64,000 nucleotides of DNA from positions 25,538,852 to 25,602,851 of the forward strand of contig OY743171.1 in assembly GCA_963555705.1 (NCBI GenBank), given 5' to 3'. The notes beneath the pieces were generated by a model, which was not told where the DNA came from, did no database searches, and was given only the letters and a program-made list of their open reading frames with translations. The translations under genes were made by a program, and so were the position numbers. This DNA is from Ligustrum vulgare. Its lineage: Eukaryota; Streptophyta; Magnoliopsida; Lamiales; Oleaceae. Each line of letters starts with the position of its first letter. Within the stretch, counting starts at the first letter, position 1. This document shows positions 40,410-51,850 of the stretch, piece after piece.

Positions 40410-42800
40410 TTAGTTTCCATCATCAAGGGGGCGTTGTGGTGCATAGCTTGGCATAAGAGGTTGACTCCCCTCGTAAGGTGTAATCCAATTGACCCCTCCA
40501 CTCCATGGTGGTAATGTACAAGCCTGGACATTATGAATTTTAAATGTAATATATTTGATCAAACAAAGTATATAACATAAGAACACAAAATTGTAGACGT
40601 ACCATTAGATGGGTGACCGACGGAATTTCTGGATCAACATTCTGGGGCAAGGTATTCCCTTTGTTTGATGTTGGAGGTCTCTGCTTTAATGCCACTATTT
40701 CAAATCAGTAGATGTACATAAAATAATTATGAACACATAAGATCGGATTTGCACATACCTTTTTTGTCTTGGTATTCGTCTCCAATGGACCTTTTTTCCT
40801 CAGCTTCCTGGGAGCACCCTTTGTCTTTCTACAATGAGAATCTAATATTATTCCTGTTGTTGTCTTCTCAACTACTCCATAGTCAGATGTTATTCGTAGG
40901 CTATCCACTCCAACATTTATCTCATTTGTACGAATTTCTATCCACTCCATCAACTCCTGGATGCGATCTTCATCGTCTGCTAACAAGTTAGCCATTTTCT
41001 CGAATGCTTTACATACTTTATCATACCTTAATTGGGCAGGAGTACTAATTGATCCATCGTAGTTAATCTTCACCCTAGTGTATTTGTCAAGCATCAAGGC
41101 CCAGCCATTTTCGAATTCTTCTGGAATTTGTGAATCATATACCACTTCATGTACATTATGCATTATTGAGTCCTTTTGTGAATGATAACCAAATTTCTCT
41201 AGTAATTTCTTCAAAATGTGCCACAAACACCACCTATGCTTCGTATTGGGAAACACAATTTGTATTGCATTTTGCATAGCCCTATCCTGATCAGTAATGA
41301 TACGTCAGGGGCTACCCCATCCATACACTCAAGCCACATCCTAAACAGCCATACGAATGTTTCTGTGTCCTCACTGGATATCAAACCACAACCTAGAAGC
41401 GTCGAATGACCATGATGGTTCACGCCAACAAATGGGGTGAATGGCATATCATACCTATTCGTCAAATAAGTTGTGTCGAACGTAACAACATCTCCAAACT
41501 CCTTGTATGCCAATCTGCACCTATTATCTGCCCAGAATAAGTTTCTCAGGCGAGATTCATCATCTAAATCCATACTGAAGAAGAAACCAGGGCAATTCTT
41601 TTGCATTCTCAAGAAATATGATTGTATCGCTATGGCGTCACCTTCTCCGAGTCTTAATCGCCGAACCTTATCGGTGTAGTTTCTACAATCCTTCTCATTG
41701 AATGTGAGTTCTTCATATCCTCCAGCATCAACGACAGCTGAGTTGAAACTTTTATGCATCGGAATTCTAGCTATATCGTTAACTTCGAGCTTTCGTTTCA
41801 CTTGGTCATTAAGCTGGCGATTACATTGATATAACCTCGATTTTTTTGGACTTGTCCTGTGATTATGCTCAAGAAATACTCTTGTAATATGAAATGTTCC
41901 CGAAACATCTGAGCAAATAGTCATCTTCTCCTTACACCCCGTTTGCATTTTCGGATGCGGTTGCATGGAATTGCTTGTACTAGCCTTCCTCCCTTCTCGA
42001 CTACAAGAGAATGTGGCATTTGTCAAGATCCCATCTGCGCTTTTTTTTTGAATTTATTTTACGCACAAGGAACCCCACCTTAAAAGCATACTGCCTGTAG
42101 AATTCAAATGCCTCATCATAACTGGTAAACTTCATCCCAACTTTTGGGGTAATCCCAATATCCTCTTCTGTAATTTTGTCATTTAATCCAGCCCAATTAC
42201 TCTGTATTAGCTCATTAATCTCCACACAATCTTCATCCTCCAATACTAGATTATCATCAATAGGTGAGGTTTGATTTCCTGCCCATTGCTCACAGTTTAT
42301 TATACAATTTATGCAAATAAAAAAAGAAAATATTTATTGAAACAATGATCAGTTACCCAACTATACTCCAGGTGAGGTTTGATTTCCTGCCCATTGCTCA
42401 CAGTTTATTATACAATTTATGCAAATAAAAAAAGAAAATATTTATTGAAACAATGATCAATTACCCAACTACACTCCATTTGCAAAAATAAAATGCATTT
42501 TCACCACCAAACTCATATAAAATAGTTTATACAAATGCAAAATAGAGATACCCATTTGGTGAAAGTAGCTGTATTTTTTTATTTATTCTGTTCAAAAACA
42601 ACAAGAGAAAAAAAATATGCAGAACAAAATTATACAGTGAACAAGGGTGCAAATGTTATGCATTTTCAAATACAAAACTGATAATGGAAGATGATAATAG
42701 CAATGTGGAGATACCAGCTTCATAACAAGGATCGAGTTTTTCTTAAAGTGTAAAAAGAAAAAATAATGCCGGAACAATAATGATTACCCGTATCCGACAT
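40410..42800 (-). pseudogene. FAR1/FHY3-like (MULE-derived) protein, broken and internally deleted
   Basis: FAR1-family proteins have an N-terminal FAR1 zinc domain, a MULE transposase core and a SWIM finger. Predicted exons are 42800-42790, 42278-40759, 40680-40603 and 40523-40410 (stop TAA), all with GT-AG edges. The product starts MSDTGNQTSPIDDN. The FAR1 domain reads GMKFTSYDEAFEFYRQYAFK, and the transposase core includes DVVTFDTTYLTNRYDMPFTP FVGVNHHG and ETFVWLFRMWLECM. The frame breaks in a 9-base poly-A (about 42045) and again near 41305, before DQDRAMQNAIQIVFPNTKHR. After ENGWALMLDKY the SWIM region is missing and the C-terminal RKLRKKGP segment follows at once. Confidence 0.78.
42263..42478. 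repeat. Tandem duplication of 108 bp in the first intron of the FAR1-like gene
   Basis: GGTGAGGTTTGATTTCCTGC starts units at 42263 and 42371, nearly identical over 108 bp. The duplication spans the splice acceptor of exon 2, so the acceptor is also copied upstream. Confidence 0.9.
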
Positions 42801-43260
42801 CAACTTCTTCTAATGGAGGGTGGGCGTCATCGTTAATGGATGAGCAGCAGACTAGTAGTTAGTGTGGGTAATGGGGAAAGTCAAATGGTTTGGAATTTAG
42901 GGATGGTTTGGAATTTAGGGCTATTGTTTTGTTTTTTGTCTGCAGAGAAAATTTTTAGCGGGGAGGATATAATTTTTTCAATTCCGAATTTATCGTGAGA
43001 TGAAGCCTCTTTCAATGTCTCGTGAGATGGGCTGAATTGTCAATCAAATTGGGAAAGTAGCATTATCCTAAAAAAATGAAATGAAATTAACTTTCATGTA
43101 AAACTCACTTTTACCTACCCAATCAAAACATCACCTGAAAACTTCTATCAATCACCGTAAAAATTTAGATGCCTTTTCCCATTAAGTTTAGGCATATATC
43201 CATCAAAAAAACTAAATAATTAATCAATTAAAACCAAACTAAGTCCAGTCCAGTCCAGTC
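42801..43260. other. No gene recognised
   Basis: Flank upstream of the FAR1-like gene. There is a short tandem GGTTTGGAATTTAGGG pair at 42888-42921. No other supported feature. Confidence 0.4.
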
Positions 43261-43300
43261 GAGATAGATAGATGGATGGATGGATAGATAGAAAAAAAAA
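43250..43300. repeat. GATA/GATG microsatellite
   Basis: A CCAGT triplet repeat is followed by GATAGATAGATGGATGGATG-type repeats and a short poly-A. Confidence 0.85.
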
Positions 43301-43502
43301 GATCGCCGGGTACAAAAAACAAATCTAGACTTCAGTAAATCCAATTAAAAAGAACACCCACAAACAGTAACTGAAATTAAAGCAACAACAATTCTTAAAA
43401 AAATAGGGATCTTGATAAGGAATTGAGATTGGAGCGAGAACTTACAGTGGGTGATTGTATCGAGAAATGAGGAAAAAATAATGAGCGATGTATAGATGTA
43501 GA

Positions 43503-44328
43503 TAGGGATGGCAAAATGAACTGTGAAAACCGTGATCCGCGGAGCCCCGCCCCCATTAGGGACAGAACTGCCCCGCATAAATGGATTCGTAGGGCGGATA
43601 CGGGGCAAAAAAGCTCTGCCCCGTTTTAAACCGGGCAGGGACGGTTTTTCCCCGCCCCGCCCCACCCCGATCTCCAATTTTAAAAAAAAATGAGGTATGC
43701 TTGACTAATTAACAAATCAATGCCGTGTGGAAATCAATGGATCATTCACTATTTTTATTCTCAATCTTTATTTTATTCTGCATTTCCTCCATTTTTAGTG
43801 AATGGAAAGATAAAATTGTTCATTCAATGGAATGACTTTGAATATAGAAATGAATTATGGAAGCATAAGACAGACAAGAAAGATCAAAGAAAATAAGTCA
43901 ATCTCCTAAAGAAAATAATTCAACCTTCTCTAGTGTAGTGTAATTTAAATAACTCTCCAATCCAACATTGTTAGTAGCAGCAAGAAAAATTACAATGTAG
44001 ATGGCTAATTACTTTCTTCAAGCAATTTTATTGATACAGTGTATAATGGCAACAACCAATTTTTCCACTAAGTAGGGACCCTTTTGTGTGTGTGAAGCTC
44101 GTGATTTGGTTTTAATTCAAAATAGTTTACTTTTATGAAACTCGCCCCATCCCGCTAATATAAATGGTTAACTAAATGGAGCGATTTGTCGACCGCCTTG
44201 CCCTGCGACCCGCCCCGCTTTGACCCGCCCCGTTTTTAAGCGGGGAACGGGGCGGATACTGGGCAGATTATCCGAGACGGGGCGGGGCATGGAGCACGCC
44301 GACCCGACCCGCCCCGTTGCCATCCTTA
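43503..44328. mobile_element. Non-autonomous hAT transposon
   Basis: 826 bp beginning TAGGGATGGCAA and ending with its inverted copy TTGCCATCCTTA (one mismatch), flanked by the 8-bp duplication GATGTAGA (43495-43502 and 44329-44336). These are hallmarks of Ac-like hAT elements. Both subterminal regions are very GC-rich (CCCCGCCCCGCC, CGGGGCGGG). No transposase is present. Confidence 0.88.
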
Positions 44329-44336
44329 GATGTAGA

Positions 44337-45050
44337 TAGAGAGAGAGAGCCACAAATACGACAATGCTGAAAGAGAATATGTGAGGGGGCATCGAATCTG
44401 GATGGTGGGTCATTTCAAGCGGATGATTCGGGTTTGGATCCAGTTCCATTCCCCAATTCTTTTTTTATTTTATTTTGAGTAATAATTATAGAAAGACATT
44501 AATGAATGACATTTTTAAGCATTGCTTTGGTAAACTTGTTTTTTCCTACCTAATTTTTCAAATCACTTTTTATGTAGACATATTTTTTTCTCTATTTTTC
44601 AACCACACATTTTACCTAGAAAACATTAATAGTGTGTTCCCTAACGTAATTATTGTTATTTATAAACCAATTTATAAACAACACAAATTCTCAAATCACT
44701 TTTTAACCATCTAAATCTTCTCTTTCTATTTTTCAACCACACATTTTACTTTTTAAACAATAAAAAAATCTTTTATAAACTGCTACAGTGTTACAGAACA
44801 GAGCATAAAAAACATGTTTTTAAACAAAAAACTTTTAACAAACAAAGGTGACATTGTGATGTGGCATACATTCATTGGGTAATAATTATAATTACTCTAT
44901 CACTTGCTTTTTTTTATCACACGTTGAATGTGCATCACATCACAATATCACTTAAAATGTCACTTATTAATGTCTCCCTTATTATAAACAAGAGAGAAAA
45001 GAGAGAAGAAATAAAGAGGCCAATAAACTTGTCTATTTTATTATGAACCA
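44337..45050. other. No gene recognised
   Basis: AT-rich. TTTTCAACCACACATTTTAC occurs twice (about 44595 and 44728), a weak direct repeat. Otherwise I see nothing. Confidence 0.4.
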
Positions 45051-45052
45051 AA

Positions 45053-45053
45053 A

Positions 45054-45098
<45 letters not shown>

Positions 45099-45099
45099 G
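45053..45099. repeat. CA/TA compound microsatellite
   Basis: An (AC)n run of about 30 bases directly followed by (AT)n of about 16 bases. Confidence 0.95.
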
Positions 45100-46029
45100 G
45101 GGAGAATAGGGATATACAAAGTAATAATGTCTAGGGTTACAGGGATACAATTGTCATTCACCAATACAAGATAATATTTACAACACTCCCCATTGAATGA
45201 CATATTACAAAATATCTGTCTCGTCAAAACTTTGTTTGATAAAAACTCGAAGGGACAAAAATATCAAACGAAAGAAAAAGAGTACAGTTATTCTTGGAGT
45301 ATTAAGATGAATGCTGTCTCGTTAAACCTCGTCGAAAAACCTAATGGGATAAAACATTGGCTAAGGAAAAAGAGTACAATTACCCCTCCTAGTGTTGATC
45401 ACTGTAAATCATCGAGTCGATACATCACAATCTTGTGAACTAATTTCTTGAATGTAAATGTTGACGGTGCTTTTGTAGATAAATCAGCTACATTGTCACT
45501 TAATTGAAGTTGTTGAAAATTCTGGAGTATTTTAATGATGTCTCGCTAAAACCTTGTCAGAAAAACCCAAGGGACAAAACTTGAACGGAGAAAAAAGAGT
45601 ACAGCTACTCCCCCTAATTCAATCTGTATTGAGTCATCCATATAGCTACTCTCCCTGATTTAATCTCTATTGAATCATCCATACCTTGATATCTTCAGGA
45701 GTCTCGTATAGGAGAGTATATCAATAAACATTAATATCAGTTACCTCATCAAAAATCTTGCTAGGAAAATCATGTGGGACAAAACCTCAACTAAGGAAAA
45801 AAGAGTGTAGCGCATATTAGCTCCCCCTCATGGGAACATTACAATTATATTGATATTGCACATAATTATTTCAACTGTCAATCGGTGCAATATCGAATAT
45901 GTTCACTAAGCACATAAAAACAACACATATCTCATATTATTTGTTCTTTGAATATAAATTCAATTATTCCTTTGAATTTGAAGAACTATAAAATATTTCC
46001 AATCATTTGAATATTCAGCATCGAGCCAT
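45100..46029 (-). mobile_element. Copia 3'-region relic with repeated motif
   Basis: A unit of about 75 bp (TCTCGTTAAAACCTTGTC, GAAAAACC, GGGACAAAAC, AAGGAAAAAGAGTACAG, CTCCCCCT) recurs at about 45219, 45318, 45540 and 45743. Read on the minus strand (CTGTACTCTTTTTCC...GTTTTGTCCC...GGGTTTTTC) it is the text commonly found between pol and the 3' LTR of plant copia elements. No coding domain remains. Confidence 0.5.
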
Positions 46030-46868
46030 GTTCAAAGAATTCTTGGAGCAAAAATCAAGGAAAGTGTTGTATTTCATTTTTCTTGCATTTTTATCTTTAA
46101 TTTCTATATTTTGTGATATATTTTCATAAACCTTATCTTTTGTGGAATATTTATATAATGGGCTAGTTGTTTTATATTCGAATGATTGATGTAGCTTAAC
46201 TTAGTTTAAGTAATTTTAATATTTGTTTATTAATTTTTGGGCTTATTTCATGTGTATTTGTTATTGAGATTATTCCATGTGTTTGATTGATCACCAAATA
46301 TATGTTTTGTGAAGTGTATGATAATCGAGAGATATTGTGAATTTTAGACCAAATAACAAATGCTCTAGGTTCTTGTTAAGGATAGAGATATACCTTAAAC
46401 CCTAAATAATCCATTGAGCTATTTTCACAAAGAGTTAATGCAATTGATTGGACTTTAATAGACATAGAGATATAGTAGGTTAAACCAATTGATTAGGGTT
46501 AATTTCACTCGAGAGAGGTAATTAGCTAAACTTGGAAAATCGGGTCTAACATTGCAAATGGGTAATTTATTAATTTACATATGTTTAGATATTATTTAAG
46601 CGAGAGTTAAGTAAAATCATGAATCACAACTATTTTATCTTCCATTTTCCTTACTTTAATTTGGTTTAAAGTTAGTTTCTTTAATTTAGAATTTTCCGAA
46701 ATCAACTTTAAATTGTGTGTTTCTTTTTATTGTTGGAATTAAATTAATTAAAGTTGTATAATCTAAAGTACACATTCTTCATGGGATCGACAATTCAGAC
46801 TCAAAAAACTCACTTTATTACTTGTACGTGACTCGTTCACTTGCAGTACACACTATTTTGAGCGAACA
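46030..46868 (+). repeat. Left (5') LTR of the gypsy derivative, 5'-truncated
   Basis: Begins abruptly at GTTCAAAGAATTC and ends GAGCGAACA. The part after 46515 is missing from the right LTR. Confidence 0.7.
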
Positions 46869-46874
46869 AGTTTT

Positions 46875-46892
46875 TGGCGCCGTTGTCGGGAA
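46875..46892 (+). promoter_or_regulatory. Primer binding site, tRNA-Asp type
   Basis: TGGCGCCGTTGTCGGGAA just after the LTR, close to the complement of the plant tRNA-Asp 3' end. It is the same primer type as in the gypsy element at 17191-25039. Confidence 0.8.
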
Positions 46893-47214
46893 TGTTTTTA
46901 CTTTGATTATTACTTTAGTTAATTTTAGTTTTTAGAATTTTGTAATTATTTTTCTTTTATGTTTTATTTTGTTATTTTTGGTTAACCCCACAATTCTAAT
47001 CTCTCTTGTGTTTGATTTTCTTTCTATGCATATTTGATTTTAATATTAGCAAAATAGGAAAGGAATTGCAATAAAATTTATTGGGTTTAGAAAATATTTG
47101 AAATGTCGAAAACAAGCAATTGATACATTGGATGTGAGTTACATGCTCTTAGGAGATTGTGTACCGGATGATTAGGATGAGGACATCACTCTTGTAGGAG
47201 ATGGGCCTCCACTA

Positions 47215-47726
47215 TTGAATGAGAAGGTACTTGCAAAGTATTACAATGAGCTTGCCAAATTGGGTGAAGATGATATGACTATGGGAGATGCCATGTATTG
47301 GGAAGGATTTCAAATGTGGGGGTATAATCCACTCTTGGGAATTAATAAGAAAAAAAAAACTTGCCATTGCCCATGGATTCGAATTTTGGATTGGTCATTC
47401 AATTCGAGGAGGCATCAACTAAAGGAGATGAGCTTGAAGAGAATGACAATTTAATTACAAAAGAATCACTTGGAGAAGTGACAATTAATGAGGAAAAGAT
47501 CAAATCAAATTCTCTCAACTTCATTGATTGTCCAATAATTGAGTTTGTGATTAAGCCATTTGAGGAGGTGCAAGTCTATTTAGTTGAGTTTGAATTGGAT
47601 GGAATAGGAAAGTCCCATGACATTGGATGGGGAAAATTGCAAATATTTCGAATCAATGAAGAGTGGGGCAAAGCCAAAAGAAGCAAAATGGGTAAGGCAT
47701 CAAAAACTATATTTAGAGTGCCATGA
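47215..47726 (+). pseudogene. Residual acidic ORFs in the gypsy derivative
   Basis: Two overlapping frames (47215-47454 and 47361-47726) with a switch at a poly-A near 47349. The second reads VTINEEKIKSNSLNFIDCPI...FRVP. No gag, protease or pol motif is visible. The frame ends just before the GCGCTTAATGGGAGGCAACA motif. Probably a remnant of a spacer ORF or gag tail; function unknown. Confidence 0.3.
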
Positions 47727-48839
47727 AGAATCTATGCGGAGAGTCGAGCTAATGACTTTAAAATAAGCGCTTAATGGGAGGCAACACATTCTCTATCATT
47801 TACTTGTTTTATTTACTTTCTTGCATTTTATTTACTTTCTTACAAATAAGTTGGTTAGGCCCTAGTCCCTGTCTTCCTCAATTATTTTCCTCAAGTTGGG
47901 TAGTGTGAAATAGCTCCAATGCATTCTCATTTAATTTTATCATGCACTCATATCAAATTTTCAAAGTCAAATATTTGCTTAAAACTCATTTTTTAATCAC
48001 TTGGTTCATATTGTCTTTTATCTTCAAGTGTGATTTAATATTGATGTGGATGGGAAAATTGTATTGGAATTATTAGTTAGAATTGAGATGTTAAATGTGA
48101 ATTATATTTTTAGGTCATTCACCACATAATATTTACTCTATTCTTGTGTTTTTATAGGATGCTCATATGGTGTTCGGTGAAATGTCTCATTGGAGAAATT
48201 TGTATTCAATTGATTGGAGGCTTGGGGTGGATTGTTGGTGCTTTCCATGAGATTTCCACATGCCCAAGACTACTTTTGAGTGCCCCACCACTTCTTGGGA
48301 TGTCTAATAACTTCTTTCCTCTTACTTTGATTTTATTTTACACATTGAGGACAATGTGCATTTCAAGTTTGGGGGTGATTTCTTATTGTGTGTTGACATG
48401 TTAGATAGCCTTACCGGCCAGGATTACTTGATGTGTAAAATTGTTATTGATTCATGATTTATGACCAATATGCTACTTGTGTCTATTTCTACAAAATGCG
48501 TATCCATGCAAGATCCTATTTACATTGAGCACAATAGTCATAATTGATTGTTGGTGAAGTTTGGGAATTGTTGAAGGGTGAAGAGGTTAATGGAGTAGAA
48601 GAACTAGGTTGTGAGCTTGTATTTTTAATTTTTATCAACCTATCAAATATTTCCCCATGCTCTAAATCTTTTGATCCTAATGTAAGACAAGTTTGGGGGT
48701 GGTCGACCCAGTGAAGGAGACGGTCTAAACGTGTGGTCATTTCATGCATTTTGAAAATAAATTTTGTGTGGAGTGTATTTCGCCAAGTATAAGCTAAGCA
48801 ACGACCGTATGCTAGAGTTCTAAGCCCATTTTAATTTTT

Positions 48840-49200
48840 ACATTGCATTGCCCTATCTCGAAGCCTTTTTGACTCGAGTAATTAAGCCCGTAGGAGTATC
48901 TTGAAACTTGGTGCCTTAAGTTTGAAACTCGGGAGTCACCGGCCTAAAGCTCGCTACATGAGTCAATTAGAAAGCTTAATGAGTAGGGTACTCACGCACA
49001 CACTTGAAAAAAAAAAAAGCACTTCATTATTGCATTTGCTTAATAAGTCTACCTTACTTCATAGCCTTTTTAACTCGAGTTATTAAGTCCGTAGGGGTAT
49101 TTTGAAACCTGGTACTCTTTGATCTTAAAACAATCGAGGAGTTGTCGATCTAAAGCTTACTACATGGGTCAATTAGAAAGCTTAAGGGAGTGGGGAAGGC
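48840..49200. repeat. Direct repeat of about 215-bp period
   Basis: GCCTTTTTGACTCGAGTAAT ... GTCAATTAGAAAGCTTAA at about 48860-48980 recurs at about 49062-49185 with around 15-20% differences. Confidence 0.75.
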
Positions 49201-49769
49201 ACGAACATTCATCACGTTAGTTTTTATAAATCATGCATTTGTACTTGCATAAGGGCTTAGATTAATAATGGGTTTGAATTGCTTAGTATAAACTTGAATG
49301 TCGAAGCACTCATTTAGTGGAGAGTCGGTGCATTTCTAGATTATCGAAATTGCTGGTAAAACGCATCCAAACTAGAGTGGAAAAAAAAGAGTGAGTTGAG
49401 AGTACCCTCTAGAATTTTATCTAGAGAAAGAAAAAGAATATATATTGAGGGATGAATGTCACGAGCGATAAATGAAAGAATTGACCACTAATGGTGGGTA
49501 CTTTTGACTTGAAACCTCTTTACTCATCAATATTCTTGAAACGTAATTGACAATTGAAAGTGACTATGCACACACACCAATCTAACATCGGATAAGCTAA
49601 ACTTTTTTTTGTAGTATTATTTGGAAACATACTTTTGAATTGATTATACAATTTTACACTCATGAGTAATTTGCAAGTTATCTGACATTGTTGATCTATA
49701 TTCCATGTTACTTGAATGCACTAATAGATAATTTTGCTCGAAACGATCAAAAGCTCAAGTTTGGGGATG

Positions 49770-50997
49770 TGATAAGTGTGTTTGCACACTTATTTTGCTT
49801 TTAAATAGATAATTTAATTGACAAATTTAGCGAATTTCTACTTATAAATTGTGTTTATCTTGTTGGAAAGAAAATGGACAAGATTGGAGTGCAATTGAGC
49901 TAAAAGATGAGCAAATTTGATGTTCAAGGACCTAATTAAAAGAAATCAAAAGTTGGGGGACTCAAATGCAACATTTCAGAAAGTTGGAGGACTAGAGATG
50001 CAAATATTTCAGGGGCATATTTGTAATAAAAGTCAAAATTCGAGGACTAATTTGAAGAAGGCCAGAAGACGAGGGACTTTGGTTGCAGAAGCCCATGCCA
50101 TTCAGCCAATGGGCGCTCGCTGAGCACCCATTGATTTTCAATAGATTTTTTATCTGTGGTCCACGCGATCGCGTGGATTTGGTCTACGCGATCCCGTGGA
50201 CAATTTTCAATCCAATACCGATTTTAATTTTCTATTTTTATTATTTTAATTTAAGGACACGTTTGACTAATTATTTACGCGTTTTTGGACCTTTTTAGGT
50301 CAGATTTTTGGGGGTATTTATACCTCCACTTCTCTTTTCACAAAGGATCCCCAATTCACTCTCCAAACCCCAGCCCCTTTTCTCTCTTTTCTTTTCTTTG
50401 TTTTTGATTTAGTTTGTGATTTAGTTTGTAGTTTGGTTTAATTTTCAAGTTGTTAGCACCCATTGGATCAAAGAAGCTAGAAGTAAAGTGGAAATACAAA
50501 ACAAAGTTCAAAGAATTCTTGGAGCAAAAATCAAGGGAAGTGTTGTATTTCATTTTTCTTGTATTTTTATCTTTAATTTCTATATTTTGTGATGTATTTT
50601 CATAAACCTTATCTTTTGTGGAATATTTATATAATGGGCTAGTTGTTTTATGTTAGAATGATTGATGTAGCTTAACTTAGTTTAAGTAATTTTAATGTTT
50701 GTTTATTAATTTTTGGGCTTATTTCATGTGTGTTTGTTATTGAGATTATTCCATGTGTTTGATTGATCACCAAATATATGTTTTGTGAAGTGCATGATAA
50801 TCGAAAGATATTATGCATTTTAGACCAAATAACAAATGCTCTATATTCTTGTTAAGGATAGAGATATACCTTAAACCCTAAATGATCCATTGAGCTATTT
50901 TTACAAAGAGTTAATGCAATTGATTGAGTTTTAATCGACATAGAGATATAGTAGGTTAAACCAATTGATTAGGGTTAATTTCACTCGAGAGAGGTAA
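49770..50997 (+). repeat. Right (3') LTR of the gypsy derivative, 3'-truncated
   Basis: Starts TGATAAGTGTGTTTGCACAC after the polypurine tract AAGCTCAAGTTTGGGGATG (49751-49769). A hairpin TAAGTGTG...CACACTTA lies at its start. GC-rich palindromes CCACGCGATCGCGTGG and CTACGCGATCCCGTGG lie at 50160-50202. It stops at GAGAGGTAA without the last 350 bp seen in the left LTR. Confidence 0.75.
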
Positions 50998-51850
50998 ACA
51001 AGACATAACTATAGAGATATCAATTTTTCAATATTTCAAGTAATTGAACCCCTTTTAGAGACTTACAATTAATTATGTCAATAAATACTCTCTCACGAGT
51101 ATATACCTCCTCAATAAGACCATCATAATCATATGCTCTATTTTTATTTATTTGGGGATCTTTATTCGAATCAAATATCGCTACGCTTTAGGCGTAGCAT
51201 ACGTCAATATAAGATAGAGCATCTCTAGCTAGTACACAAGATTTTATTAATCTCTTATGCATCTTGTAATTATGTTATCTCTTTAACTTTTCGTTCATAT
51301 TTTCAATCAAACTTCTGGTTCGTATTGTCAATCGCGAGGATATATATATATATGACATAATATGATGCATTTGTTTGATTTTAAGTTACTAATCTTCCCC
51401 CTAATGTTGAGAACTATGATGTTGGCATGATACATAATAGAATTCCCTTAAATAAAAAGGGAAGTATTTTGTTCTCAATTAAACTAATTGAAGGTGTTTA
51501 ACAAACAAAAATGTTAAACAATTTATCGACATCCCAACTAGCACTTATTAAAATGTTGAGATTCATGTCCACTAGCATTATCAAGATACATTCTTGATTA
51601 TATAATTTGAAGATTATGCTCATAATTTAAAATTTGAGAAATAATTTCGCAAACTTCAGGTTGCGAATACCATGCAATCATCTAGTATATGTATCAAATC
51701 TATTAGATATAAATAATATTTAGATGATCAATGTGGAGGATTATGGGACCTCATTTATCACCCTAATTATTTTCAGAAATATAGGGAATTTAATCCTTAT
51801 TTTAGCTAATGATAGTCAAGAAATTTCATGAAAGAGAACAAACATCATAT
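50998..51850. mobile_element. Copia-like relic, continuation
   Basis: AT-rich with text such as CACTAGCATTATCAAGATAC that resembles the 3'-end region of plant copia elements. It probably continues the relic at 45100-46029 across the inserted gypsy derivative, and resumes at 60447. No readable ORF. Confidence 0.35.

Larger units (their letters stand above)
46030..50997 (+). mobile_element. Large non-autonomous gypsy derivative, truncated at both ends
   Basis: The right LTR starts at 49770 after a polypurine tract, and the left LTR ends at 46868 before a primer site. They overlap only over 46030-46515 and 50505-50997 (about 97% alike by eye). The left LTR lacks its first part and the right LTR its last part. 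The 2.9-kb interior has no gag or pol. The motif AAGCGCTTAATGGGAGGCAA and repeated AAGTTTGGGGGTG tracts place it with the Athila/Tat branch. Confidence 0.75.

Noticed and set aside
44935..45227. Cys/Val-rich frames on the minus strand near 45.05 kb
   Set aside because: They arise from translation of the (AC)n/(AT)n microsatellite.
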